Shown one piece after another: positions 47,035 through 57,867 of a stretch of 64,000 bases of DNA. The stretch comes from Eucalyptus grandis (Eukaryota > Streptophyta > Magnoliopsida > Myrtales > Myrtaceae). Within the stretch, counting starts at the first letter, position 1, and every line of letters begins with the position of its first letter. The stretch covers positions 45,986,112-46,050,111 of the forward strand of contig NC_052613.1 of assembly GCF_016545825.1 (NCBI RefSeq), written 5' to 3'. A program made the translations under genes and the position numbers. The notes below the pieces were generated by a model. That model had not been told where the DNA came from, searched no databases, and was given only the letters and a program-made list of their open reading frames with translations.

Positions 47035-49906
47035 GAAGAAAGCAGAAAGAGAGAGCAGAGAGAGGGTAGTTGCCCGCTCTTCATTCATCACTCACACAGA
47101 CGCCCACTGAAGAATGAGGGCATTAAAATATACAGATGTAATGGCTCCATAAAGCAGACATTCATTTCGTTTGGAAACAAGCCCATCTTCTCTTTCACAG
47201 GAACGAAGCCTTCGCATCCGCTGTCTCGCCCCAACAGAATCTTTTGGGACAATCAAAAACTTATGTTACGAGGAAAAAAAATCGTATAACGCACCTCTCT
47301 CTCTCCCTCGAGCTATATCTTAGGGTTTTTATGAGGGTTCGTTTGACTAAGAGCTGATTCCAACGAAGTTTCCATACAGGCCACGCCCTTGTTTAATTCG
47401 TCGCAGATCCCTTCTCGGAAGGATGGACTTTTATTTTGTCTGAAGGCGACATTGAAACTGCCTAACTTAGTTTTTTTATTCAACCTACATGGGTAAGCAC
47501 ACTATGCGACTTTATACTTAATGCACATGAGAGTGAATGACCTATACATGCGGTTGTTTTTCTGAGGATGTTTGATTGATAAGTGATTCTATGAGGATCT
47601 TAATTAAGATGGAGCGAAACCCTACCCTCAAACGAAGCAAAGACATTCGCCATTAAGGCAATAACGAAATGGAGACTTGGCTTCGGGATGGTATGCGTGG
47701 TTCCTAGGGTTTAAACCTAGAGGGTTGTGTTCTATTTGTGTGCCTTCTTATTCAAACACAAATAGTGTTAGAGCACCTCTGATATTTGGTGTGGCCATCT
47801 TCAAACCTTTTTCCCCTAATTTTAGAAATTAATGCTTACTTTTTAGTTTCAAATCAATCAAACATTTTTGTGTAATTCTTCTTGTGTCTTATATTTTAGA
47901 AGAGGTAGATACAGTTTCGATAGTACATAATTAGAATGCACAAAGTACTAATATATCTAATAAATTTGGGTTTAGAATTTTGCACAGGGCATCGCATTTT
48001 ACAAGAGAAGTTTTCAAAGTACTGTGAGTCAACTCACAACTTCCTTATCTAAAATAAGAAATGCTCATATTAATATAATCGCTCGGTCCGATTGGTAAAT
48101 TCTGTATATTCAAAGCACATTTAAATAAGGCTTAACAAGTATTCAAGGGATAAGCAAAAATCACTTAGGTCAACATTACTAGGCCTGACCCAAAACTTTA
48201 TTCTAATGGCCCCCAAAAATGACGGTTTTAAATGTTTCGTGCGGACACATAAAATAAAAGATAAAAAATAATAATAAGAAAGGGCATTAATTACGTCTTT
48301 TTTGGGGTCGCATTTGTCCTGAGAGCCTTGAGAAAGCGTGTTGGCGCCAGCAAAACCGGCGAGCGAGACAGACAGGCATCCTTCTCCCCAGGCTCTCGCT
48401 TTGAAGACCCCCCAAATTTCCAAAGGCATTAAAGTCAAAGGGAGGTCGGGAGAGAGGAGGGTGTGGGAATCGGTGTGGTCACCCCTCTGGGGAATAATCA
48501 ATTTATGGCCCGACCCAGCTTGGGCAATCGCATTCCGCCAGCTGCCTCCCGGCTTAGCCCCCTGGAGCAGCTTGAATTGAAGCTTTGGGTTTGGATGGGT
48601 GCACACGACCTTTGTTCTACTGGACCCACATGCACTTCTTATTCAACGGCCTCATTGATCATTTCAAAATAAATCACATGCATGCATCCATCCATCAATC
48701 CATGCACACACACACATATATCATCTAGAAGAAAAGGAACATTAGTGAGTAAACCCAACTTCGTAGAATTTACATTGTGAAAGTAATTATTTCGAGATCT
48801 TCTCTTTACGTGCATTCCTTCAATCTTTGTGCATACGGACGTGTATGCTTCGAATAAAAATATTTATCAAATATTGTCATGCTCACACGCTCATTCTCTT
48901 TGACTCTTGCATGGTAAGTTTATAATGTTTGAAATATGTTATAATGAGTCCATTATCACGAGGGATGTCGACTGAGAAATCGATGGAGTGTCTAGCTTGG
49001 GACTCCCATACGTCAGGAGGGAAGCAACTCACGAGGTTACATTACGTCAACTTGGCAAATCGGATTTCCATGTCGTGTCGATGTGGTTTTAACTATTACT
49101 AGATATGTGGTCAGATCTCTTCAGCGTGTAATTTTGTCTATGCAATCTCGTAAAGTAACTCACGACCACGACACGATCCTAATTTTGCTTGGACCTCAAA
49201 ACCTAGAATCCTACTCTAATTACACATCCCCCGGAGCCTCCAAACTGACCATCTCCAAGCGGTTTTCCCTTTTAAGCAAGCAAGGAACTAAATGTCGACA
49301 AAAAGTTCAGATGAAGATCAGAGATATAGGCCGACCAAACAGGTTTTTGCGTTATTATGCAACAATTATTTTAGAGGCATTTGCGCCAATATCTTTAATT
49401 AATTTATAAGGTGACGCAACAGCATGACTAACTTAAGTCATCGTTTGCATATCGTCGCAGCATGCTTTAAACCAACTCAATTTACTGGTTTCAATGTCTC
49501 TTCCATTGCTCTTTACTTAATATTGATGGGTCTTGGAAAATTATAAAAATGTAAGGATATGGCTATCAAGTATCTCTTTGTCACTTGTTAAGAACTAAGA
49601 TAAGATTCTCTGGTTTCAATGTATAGTTTTATTCGCGGACTATATGTAGTTAACATTGGAAATCGAAACGTTTGTCATTGAAGCATATTCTAGTAGATAA
49701 CCTGGACACATTCATTAACATAACGTCGAATTTCAAATACCATGAATCATTTGAATACGTATAGGGTCCATTATTTTCTGAAAAGTTAACTACAAACTCC
49801 TGAGGTTGCTCAAGATGCAAGATGAATATACATATAGAACATCATCGTTTGACAAAATTCAAACACGATGAATTAATGCTAATGGAACTGTACAGAGGAG
49901 GAATAC

Positions 49907-49955
49907 AGAAGAAGAAGAAGAAGAAGAAGAAGAAGAAGAAGAAGAAGAAGAAGAA
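49907..49955. repeat. (AGA)n trinucleotide microsatellite
   Basis: About 16 uninterrupted AGA units, roughly 330 bp beyond the stop codon of the CLE gene. Confidence 0.95.
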
Positions 49956-50284
49956 CAGCGAAAAGTAAATAAGAATCAAGAGCATTAAAGCCTAGCCTCT
50001 TCATTGTCTGTCTCTCTCCATTTACAACAACTGCCCAGAACCACATTAAACATCGACTGAAAAAGGCTAGACTGATGCTCTCATTCACTCCTACTATTCT
50101 TAGTTAAAACCGAAAATAAATTACAAATACTGATGACAGGAAGATGAGATCACAGTTATATATTTTCGCTTGGACTCGCAGCATTAAATTTTTGACAGTA
50201 GCTAAAGAAAAGCTACAAAAATAAAACGAAGTACCTACCAACAGCTAGTGACTTTATTTTATTTTTTTCCTCAATCTTCTTCCT

Positions 50285-50680
50285 CTAGTTGTGAAGAGGA
50301 TTTGGACCTGTGTGAATTATCCTCTTATCTTCTTCATACACCGTGTCTGGATCTCCACTGCCATTCGCAAGCTCATCGCTGCTAGGGTTGGAGGGTGCGC
50401 GGACAGTGACTGCGTGAAACGTCTTCGCTTTTCTCGGTAGAGACCTAACCCTGCTGGCGGCAGATCGGTCACTGCTAGTCGTCGCTCCGATTTTATCAGA
50501 CGCCTCCGAGGAGACGCTTCTACTAGTTGTCGCCCTGGTGCTCTTATCTTGCACAGCAAGAAGCAGAATCAGCTCCGCCGAGAAAACCACGACGACCCAT
50601 AACAAGAAAACCGCGCTTCTGGCTCCAATACAGTGTCTCCTTCCTGTTCTTGTTCTTGCAGATTCTGCAGAAGCTGTCAT
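50285..50680 (-). CDS. CLE peptide precursor, CLE16/CLE17 type
   Basis: The ATG at 50680 gives 131 residues. Upstream in-frame codons exist to 50824, but none is ATG (the outermost is GTG). Residues about 22-43 form a hydrophobic segment (AVFLLWVVVVFSAELILLLA), a signal peptide or anchor for the secretory pathway. A variable basic and serine-rich middle follows. The last twelve residues are RIIHTGPNPLHN (50288-50323), the CLE motif, directly before the stop and after the acidic/dibasic EEDKR. The HTGPNPLHN pattern is that of Arabidopsis CLE16 and CLE17. CLE peptides are proteolytically released, hydroxylated on the prolines and perceived at the cell surface by LRR receptor kinases to control meristem and root growth. 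It is a single exon, as is usual for the family. The precursor is somewhat longer than the roughly 100 residues usual for this type. Confidence 0.93.
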   Translation of the reverse strand: MTASAESARTRTGRRHCIGARSAVFLLWVVVVFSAELILLLAVQDKSTRATTSRSVSSEASDKIGATTSSDRSAASRVRSLPRKAKTFHAVTVRAPSNPSSDELANGSGDPDTVYEEDKRIIHTGPNPLHN

Positions 50681-51297
50681 TGCACTGACTTGAGTAGAGA
50701 GTCCAAAAGTGAGATCTCTAACGCTGAACCAGACTTGAGAGTGCGACCAAAAGTGGGGTTTTGACTGAATTCTGAGAAGAGAACCTTCTGTGGGAATTTT
50801 GAGAGAGAGAGAGAGAAGGGACACAAAACCTAGGTTCTTGCTTATCTTAAGGGTCCAGTCACATGACCCTTGATTCCTGGAACCTTCTTATAATTTCTTA
50901 CAGTGCAGAGGGGGTGTGTTGTGAATATCTTGGAGTTGGGGAAACCCTCGTTCTGAGCTTTGATTTTTGGGTGTTTTTTGGCATCTGGTGGCTTGGTTGC
51001 TTGTGGGTTTGGTGCGATTGTTTCCTTTCTTTTTTTGTACTGGGATTGCTCGAAGAGGGTGCTGCGGGACTGTCCAGTATTAATAGCCGTTGTCTCCGGA
51101 AATTTTTATAAATCCTGCTGTATTTTATTCCCCTAATTTGCGTAGTACACTGTAGTGAAGTTTGAAGAGGGCATGGGGGTTAATAGAGCCTTGGCTCAAT
51201 GGACCCCTCTTTTGTATTCTTTGCTATGATTGGTCATAGCAAGCTGTGCTGTAGTTGAGTTAGCATAGATTTTTCGTGGCAAAAGAAAATCCAAATG
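50681..51297. promoter_or_regulatory. Upstream region of the CLE gene
   Basis: On the gene's strand a CT tract lies about 120-140 bases before the ATG (plus-strand GAGAGA at 50800-50817), typical of plant 5' untranslated regions. A TTTATAAAAA box (plus 51103-51112) lies about 430 bases upstream and is a candidate TATA element. Both are suggestions only. Confidence 0.35.
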
Positions 51298-51970
51298 CTA
51301 AAACTTGGTACAATGAGACATTTAAGTGTCAAAAATTATAAAAGTGACATTTAAGTGCTATTTTTTTTTTAAATGAGACACTTGAGTGCCACATCCGATA
51401 TCCGATAAATCCCGTCAGAAATCCTACGTGACAATTTTTTATTGATTTTTCTTGTTTATGTGGCTCGCCAAAAGGCTGACTTAACACATAAACACAAAAA
51501 CGGCATCGTTTTAGCACAATTCTAATTTTAATATAAAAATTAATTAAATTTAATTTTAAAAAAAAAAAGAGGAAGGGAGGAGGCGACCCTAGCCGACCCT
51601 CCTCCTACCTTCCCAACAATGGCGGGGCAAGCAGTGACAATGAGGGCTAAGTCCTCAACCGCTACCATATGTTCATCTTTATCCTCCCTTCCCTTTTTTT
51701 TTTTTTTTAAAAAAAATTGGTTTTAAATTTAATTTAATTAATTTTTATATTAATTATTTACTAAAGTCAGTACAAAAATGATATCATTTTGGCACTATCT
51801 AGCCACATCAATGTGCAAAACAACGTCGTTTTGCATTAAATTCGTCGGAAAATCATTACGTGAGCATTTTGGCCGAATTTTCTTGTCCTTGACGTTTAAC
51901 CGATCAATTTTGCTCCGATTTTGGTATTTAAATGTCACTTTCCTAACTTTTGGCATTTAGGTATCCTTTC
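51298..51970. mobile_element. Foldback element with long imperfect inverted arms
   Basis: The outer arms are inverted copies: AAAAGTGACATTTAAGTGC near 51340 pairs with the reverse of TTTAAATGTCACTTTCC near 51930. The inner arms AATATAAAAATTAATTAAAT (about 51528) and TTTAATTAATTTTTATATT (about 51733) also pair. Between them is a GC-rich core with GGCGACCCTAGCCGACCC. No transposase is present, so it is non-autonomous. The superfamily is not determined. Confidence 0.6.
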
Positions 51971-52897
51971 ATCTCATGTTTTTTTCATTTCAAGTGTCCT
52001 TGTGTCAGTTTTTTGTGTCTTTAACGCCCTTATTGATCAAGAATCAACAAAGTATCCTTTTGTGATAAAAAGGTTGAGTTTGGTTGTTTTTCATAGTTAT
52101 TATAGAATCGCAAAATGTTATAAGGGCTAAAGACAAATAAATACAAAAACCTGCATACGCACAAGTAAGTTCATTCTTTATCACATATCTTAAATGCATT
52201 CGCCACTCATAATTATCAAATAAAATTTTCAAATGGAGTTAGTAATGCACTAAACTAATCTGGTCCGCACAATCTCTGGCATGGCATCCATGGAATTACC
52301 TTTTTTCTGGACTTAATCTTTCGATAACTTAGGAGCACGGGATAGAGAATTGACTATCTGAAACTCATGCAACACCTCACAAATTAGTCTTAAACCACAA
52401 CGACTTGCATGCAATCGGTTAGGCTCAAACCAAGTGACCTCCAGCTTACGAACGGGAAATCTTCCAAAGTCCCAAACCAATTGCGCCAATCTTGAAGTAG
52501 TTTTGCAAATGAGACTGCATTCAGGATTTATGACCGTGCACAGAAGATTTGCTCAAAAGCATTCTCGAACAAAACGACTGGGCCTTAGAGCAAATGAACT
52601 CCCCCATAAGGGCTAAGGAGGGTTAAGAGCCCAACTAGCTCACGGGAGAGATTTCCCTCTCTGGGGCTTTAGCGACCCAATCAGATAAGGCCCAATTCCA
52701 TAAAAAAGCATAAACTTTAAATATTGTCCCAAACTTTATTTTACAAGAAAAGCATAAACTTTAACTCATATCCCACCCAGAAAAAAATTTCCCATTATTT
52801 TCCATTTTCTCGAAGATTTCTGTTCGTTTTTGTTCGGAATCGAGCCAAGAAATCACTGGATTCTCATCCCGGCGAGCGTGAGATCGTGATTGTGACA
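51971..52897. other. Intergenic stretch
   Basis: No recognisable gene or repeat. Confidence 0.45.
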
Positions 52898-53323
52898 ATG
52901 AATTCCAACGAGGAAGAGGAGATTGAGTTCGAAGAGGACAAGAAAGTTAGGGTTGTGAAGGAGGACGGCGTCCCCGCCGCCGTCGACGAGGAAGAAGAGG
53001 AGGAAGACGGCATGCAAAGCCAGGAGGAAGCGAACGGCGAAGGAGATAGGTGCGGCGGCGTGGACGACGAGGACAACGGTGGGTTATCGACCCACCCAAG
53101 TCTCTTTTTTTTTTTTTGTCTCTTCCTCCTACTTCGACCTCGCTTGTCGCGGCCATGGACGGGGCTTTGTTTCAAATCTGGAGTCGGCCGTCAAGAAGAT
53201 GAAGACAAAGACGAAGACGGAAAGACGAATAGAGGGAATCACGAGCAGATTGTGAATTTCTTAATCAATCTTAGCATTCAAGTATGGGTTTCTCTTCTTC
53301 TTTTTTCCCTATTCCGGCGATGA
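52898..53323 (+). CDS. Uncertain acidic protein frame
   Basis: An ATG at 52898 (context GACAATGAAT) opens a 141-codon frame beginning MNSNEEEEIEFEEDKKVRVV. The first 60 residues are strongly acidic with runs of Glu and Asp. It then passes a T-rich tract (53102-53117) that translates to repeated Phe, and a second charged block (EDEDKDEDGK). The T-rich middle looks like an intron or non-coding sequence, so the true gene may be spliced (a possible donor follows GACAACG near 53082) or dead. I do not recognise the protein. It lies upstream of the mediator-associated gene on the same strand. Confidence 0.3.
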   Translation: MNSNEEEEIEFEEDKKVRVVKEDGVPAAVDEEEEEEDGMQSQEEANGEGDRCGGVDDEDNGGLSTHPSLFFFFCLFLLLRPRLSRPWTGLCFKSGVGRQEDEDKDEDGKTNRGNHEQIVNFLINLSIQVWVSLLLFSLFRR

Positions 53324-53873
53324 GCTGCAATGAATAAAATGAAACCTTTAGCATTCAAGTTTATGGGTTTCCTTTTTTTTTTCCCCAAGATTCCACATAT
53401 TTCCCATAACCCAGCTTCCACAGATTCCGCATAGCTCGAGTTGTTTGCGGCCATGTCTTCTATGTTTGGCCAAAAGAACAAGCCAAGAGACCCACTGATT
53501 TTTGACCCGCGTTGCTCCGTAAACTCCACTAAATGTATGACCTTTTGGCTAAAAAGACAAGCCAAGACACCCATTGCCCCTTCCTTGTCTCAAAGATTTT
53601 TCTCCAGATTTTTGACCCAAGTTGCTTCGTGCTTTTTTATGGAATTGGCCCAATCAGAAACATTGCCAGCTTCCCGGTGGCAGTGGGCTTTGAATTTTTT
53701 GCTTCGGACCGGCCCATCCATTTACTCTCAGGCCCACAGGCGTAAGCCGGCTCCTGAATTTGCCCGCGCGTCGTTTTGAGCTCCGGCGGGGTCGGGTTGT
53801 CTTCCTCCCTGTTCTGTGTAGGGTTTTGCATCTTTCGCTCTTTCTCAAAGGACTGCACAAAATCTGTCTTCGT

Positions 53874-53877
<4 letters not shown>

Positions 53878-53908
<31 letters not shown>
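53878..53908. repeat. (CT)n tract in the 5' untranslated region
   Basis: About 15 CT units end about 48 bases before the ATG of the mediator-associated protein 2 gene. Pyrimidine tracts of this kind are common in plant 5' leaders. Confidence 0.85.
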
Positions 53909-53912
<4 letters not shown>

Positions 53913-53955
53913 GGAGCTGCCCGGGCCCCCGAGCTTTCCGCTCGCTCGGTGAACA

Positions 53956-56074
53956 ATGGACGGTGGAGCTTCCGGCGCTGGCGAAGGGTACGTGCCCCCG
54001 CCGGAATACGTGGAGGATGCGAAAGAAGCTCTGGTCGATCTCGACGCTTCCGACTCCACCGAACTTTGGCTCATTCAGTGGCCTCGTGACATGGTACCGC
54101 GAACCCATTCGCTGCCCTTGGCCTCTGGCTTTCTCTGAAGGAATTAAGAACAATGCCGAATAGTAGCACATGCTTGTCTAGTCTCTTTGCGTCAAATTGG
54201 GTTTTGCTTTTCTGGGATTTTTATGTTGTTAGATTGTGAGGATTGGGAAGATACCACCCAGTTCTGTTTTCAGCTAGATGATGTAGGTCTGCTCTTTTTG
54301 GCAGTTTGTTGGTTACTGTTCTTGCTTAAAAATTCTATCTTGAGTATTTCTTGTTGGCATGGGTATGATTGTGGCGATACCCTTTTGTGGTCATTGCAGC
54401 CTCCTGATTTGGGTGGCCAAGAACTCAAGCTCAAACTTCATCGTGACGGGAAATTGGGGAGTTTTGAGGATTCATCTGGTAACCGTTATAATCCTTCTCA
54501 AGACAGAACAAATTTTTCTTATGCTAAGTGGAATTCTATTCGTATCTTAACTTGCTTACCTGTCTCAATGTGTTGTTATTCTTTGTTGAAGGCAAGGAAT
54601 ATGATCTGGTTAGTTTTGCTGCTCAGGAGCCCGATGCAACAGTTTTCACGTCCTCTTCCTCAGGTTCAAGAATCGGTATGCGCTACTGCTCATGTTGATG
54701 CACTTTTTCTTAAACCAAAGCTTGTGCATATGTTATTTATTTTCTTGGTTTTTGGGTTGTGCCTTGAGTAGGGTAGATGAGGGCTTTATCTCTATGTTAA
54801 TGTGTTGTGCAAGATATACTTTAATAGGCAAATTTTACTTACCCTCTCATGTTCATCTGTTCATATGTTTTGTGCTCGTGTCATTCTTGATATATCCTAA
54901 GGTGGGATCTGCGAAAGTAGCTCCCTTAGATATTTGCTCTTTGCCAATTTGCCAACGTGAGTCACCAATCACTTTCCAGAAACAGGAAGGCATAAAAATT
55001 AAAATGAAACAATTAAGAATTTTATCGATCAATTTGTGGGAGCTAGGCATCAAGGCAAAAAAAAAAAAAAAATTCTGAAATCCATGATTAGTTGCAGGGT
55101 AGATATAAGCAGGCTATTACCTTAGAGATTGGTGACCAATTCATGATGAATTAGCACTTACTTTGTAGTATCGGTTGCTTTGATATTGTTCTTGTCTTTT
55201 CGTTTTTGGACACACTGGTTTTGTATTAGTAAGCTATGTTTAATTTGATAGACATCCTTTAGTGCATCTGCTTAAAGTGCACAGTATCGATTGAGGTTAT
55301 TTGGTTGGAACTCGATTGGATGAGAATTTCCCTTGAACACTTCTCTTGCAAGCTTAGCCATTCACTTGACTTGATACTTTCTTTGATAGTGCATTTCATA
55401 TTGTCTCTCCATTGTTTGATTCTGTGACCAACTGCACCTGCATCTGCTGATGGCCGGTTTTGTTATGTGTTATACCTCTAGGCGGAGATATTTTTATTTG
55501 GTATCATTAGTTGTTTTTCCAAGTTCTCAGATTGGGATGGATGTTCTCTCTCATTGAGCATTATTGAGTTTAGCTGGTCTGCAATCGTTTGTAGTTCACT
55601 TCACTTCTATTTTTGACAGTTGGGAAGATTTCAAGGAGAGTCTCCCTGGTCCACTACCCAGATCCTAACGAGCTCGAGAAACTTGCTTCCAAAGTCACAT
55701 CCGGTAGATTTAGACCCGGAACGTCGCTTACAAATGCCTCCCATCAATTTTCCTCTGTGACACCAAACAGTAGACTGAGAAGTTCACGCTCATCCAGAGG
55801 AAACACATCCTACACTCGTAGCAGTCGGCAGAAAAGCGGCATAACTGATGCTGGAGAGACATCAAAACCTTACAATAGGAGATATCCTCAGGAATCCACT
55901 GACTCCCTGGGATTGATGAATAGTACTCAAGACTCTGGGCGGAATCATAGCAGTGCAACAACTGCAGAGTTCTCAGAGCATTCCCGAGATCACGGTTCAG
56001 CTGCTTCATCTCAGTCAATAGAGCATTCTGATCGGAAATCGAAGAAGAAGAAGAAAGAGAGAATTGAAGAATAA
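53956..56074 (+). CDS. Mediator-associated protein 2 homologue, four exons
   Basis: Exons 53956-54093, 54400-54478, 54592-54675 and 55620-56074 join in frame with GT-AG introns to 251 residues. The start is MDGGASGAGEGYVPPPEYVE. The conserved core is PPPEYVEDAKEALVDLDAS, STELWLIQWP, GQELKLKLHRDGKLGSFE, YDLVSFAAQEPDATVF and GKISRRVSLVHYPDPNELE (about residues 13-120). This arrangement matches the Arabidopsis protein annotated as mediator-associated protein 2 (At5g64680), found with the Mediator complex that bridges transcription factors and RNA polymerase II. The core also recalls the RPA34/PAF49-type fold of RNA polymerase I partners. The second half is Ser/Arg-rich and low in complexity, ending in a lysine run before ERIEE, probably a nuclear or nucleic-acid-contacting tail. 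The first intron's donor follows the ATG codon of Met46. It converges with CPN10 across 1.2 kb. Confidence 0.88.
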
Positions 56075-57316
56075 AACTGCTTGGTCTTTACTCCGTAGGA
56101 TTCTTGTGAATTGTTTGTGCTTTCTCACCGAGCATGACTTCTGAATGCCATGGGGGTTATGTTCAGTACTATGTGTTTAGATCTTTTCATAATGGAGTCT
56201 TCCTTGAGCCAGGGTCTTGGGAAGGCAATCATGGAGATTCTAGGTTCTCCAACCCATGTCTTTGCTGGTGGCCCACTGTCGATTTCTTCAACTCTTGAAT
56301 CCTGGCTAGTCATTTTTATGGGTGAAGTCTCTCGCCTGGTCTGTGATCCGATGCCGAGGCCTTACACGAGATGCAGTAGTTTCTTGACTTTCAAGATTTG
56401 CTGTTTTCTACTCTCTTTAGAAGAGCCCCGCTGCTTGCTGTTAAGAAGTGAAGGTACTCAAATAGCAAGTGGCGTCGAAGAAGAGAAATACAGAATAATA
56501 GTTAGTGGCATTCTCATGATCAACAGCTCCTCCTTCCACTAATATGAGATCAAGATCGGGTGCAAATGACCCGTACAAATGCGGTCTAACACGGGCATGG
56601 GGTTTGTAATTGCAGATTCTGGTCTATATGAAGAGACTTCACCTCCCGGTTGGGCTTATCTGATTCTACTAATCTGTTTGGTCGAGTAAATTGATCGCAT
56701 GATCTTGCTCAATACGCTCAATACAACACCAATGGTAATCGTCGTGGTCACTGCTATCAAATGCAGCCCGACAAGTGAAATGACTCAAATAAGACCCAAG
56801 ACAGGGTTCAAGATCTATTGAGCAACTGATCTTTGATCGGCAGTTGAGGCGATGGAGTTCGTTTTTAGCACGACCCAACTCATAAGCAAATGCCATGCTT
56901 TTCGCCCATCACGACTCGGACCAGAAACCACCAGCATAAGAAACTTAGATCGTCCTCATAAAAGCACGACCATCAAGATCACGTTTTCCCAATTATATAA
57001 TTCAAGATAATCCCAACGAAAGTAAAACAGAAAGAGCAGATCGTTAATCACCCGCGAATAGGGTTGATCCAAAAACTCAATTTTTCAATCGATATCAACC
57101 CAGCGATGGAAATGAGAGGAAACGACAAGTTACAATTTCACGTCGTTCAGAAGAATCGAGCTCTACATTCTAGCATTAAACAGAAGGAATCGCACGGCAT
57201 ACAAATCGATCTCATTGACTCAACAATTTTGAGCTCGACAACGTCGTTCGACATCGAGCGCAAGAATCCGCCCAAAATCCCCACCGACCGGCCGACCACA
57301 CACGGACCGGGATCGA
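56075..57316. other. Convergent intergenic region
   Basis: This holds the 3' flanks of the mediator-associated gene (left) and CPN10 (right). The frame at 56150-56542 has no known motif and probably lies in 3' untranslated sequence. Confidence 0.5.
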
Positions 57317-57718
57317 TCAATCGTGCAGCGTTCCCAGGATGTCTTCATCCCTGTACAGGTGGTAGTCCTTCTCTCCCAGCTTCACCTGCGTCCCTCCGTA
57401 CTCCGGCAACAGCACCGTGTCTCCCTCCTTGACCGAGACCGGGATCGCGTTCCCGTGCGCGTCCCTCGCCCCCGGCCCCACGGCCACCACCTTCCCGGAG
57501 TTCAGCTGTTTTTGTCCAAAAGAAAAACGGAACGGCTCGAATCAAATCGAATCGAGACGAAACGAAACGGAGGATGATGACGACACATTTTGACTTGACC
57601 GGAAGTTAGTTACCTTGGCGGACTTCTCGGGGAGCAGGATGCCGGCGGTGGTCTTGGAGGGCGGGACGATCTTCTCCACCAGCACGCGGTTCAGCAGCGG
57701 CACCAGTCGCTTCGCCAT
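57317..57718 (-). CDS. CPN10: CPN10, mitochondrial 10-kDa co-chaperonin, two exons
   Basis: Exon 1 (57718-57614) encodes MAKRLVPLLNRVLVEKIVPP through PEKSAK. Exon 2 (57505-57317) encodes LNSGKVVAVGPGARD through EDILGTLHD and the stop. The donor is GTAACT and the acceptor ACAG, with the intron in phase 0. The 97 residues equal the family size. The mobile loop that docks onto the large chaperonin is SKTTAGILLP (21-30), and KEGDTVLLPEYGGTQVKLG (about 61-79) is the classic Cpn10/GroES core. The protein caps CPN60 in the mitochondrial matrix so that imported proteins fold in a closed cage. The unprocessed N-terminus is typical of plant mitochondrial CPN10. Telo-box-like words lie just upstream. 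The chloroplast 20-kDa double form is excluded by length. Confidence 0.97.
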
Positions 57719-57743
57719 TCTTAGGGGATTCGAGGTCCGGAGC

Positions 57744-57867
57744 TAGGGTTTAGGGGAGGGTTTGCGAGCTGCAGGAAGGCGACGGGGAGGGTCTCCGAGG
57801 GGCTATAAAACCGAGAGACTTGAAGCTTCGTGAAGAAAAAAATGGAAGGTTCTAGGAGCTAGGGTTT
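57744..57867 (-). promoter_or_regulatory. Telo-box-like elements upstream of CPN10
   Basis: On the gene's strand TAAACCCTA occurs at 57752-57744 and AAACCCTA at 57867-57860. AAACCCTA words are common in 5' regions of plant housekeeping and translation-related genes. Action here is inferred. Confidence 0.5.

Larger units (their letters stand above)
45661..50284. other. Intergenic stretch
   Basis: No recognisable protein gene. A GC-rich CCCGCCC/GGCCCAGCCC-type segment at 46215-46350 looks repeat-like. A GA tract is at 47013-47034. A moderately GC-rich segment at 48300-48620 carries frames on both strands without known motifs. A GAA tract precedes the CLE gene's 3' end. Confidence 0.45.

Noticed and set aside
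48121..48606. 161-codon minus-strand frame and overlapping plus frames
   Set aside because: No recognisable domain, and the frames conflict with each other; not enough to call a gene.
50681..50824. 48-residue N-terminal extension of the CLE precursor
   Set aside because: The outer codon is GTG and no ATG lies upstream of 50680 in frame; the hydrophobic signal segment would be too far inside.
53637..54171. Minus-strand and alternative-frame ORFs over the first exon of the mediator-associated gene
   Set aside because: Shadows of a GC-rich exon and its CT-rich leader; the spliced plus-strand gene explains the conserved sequence.
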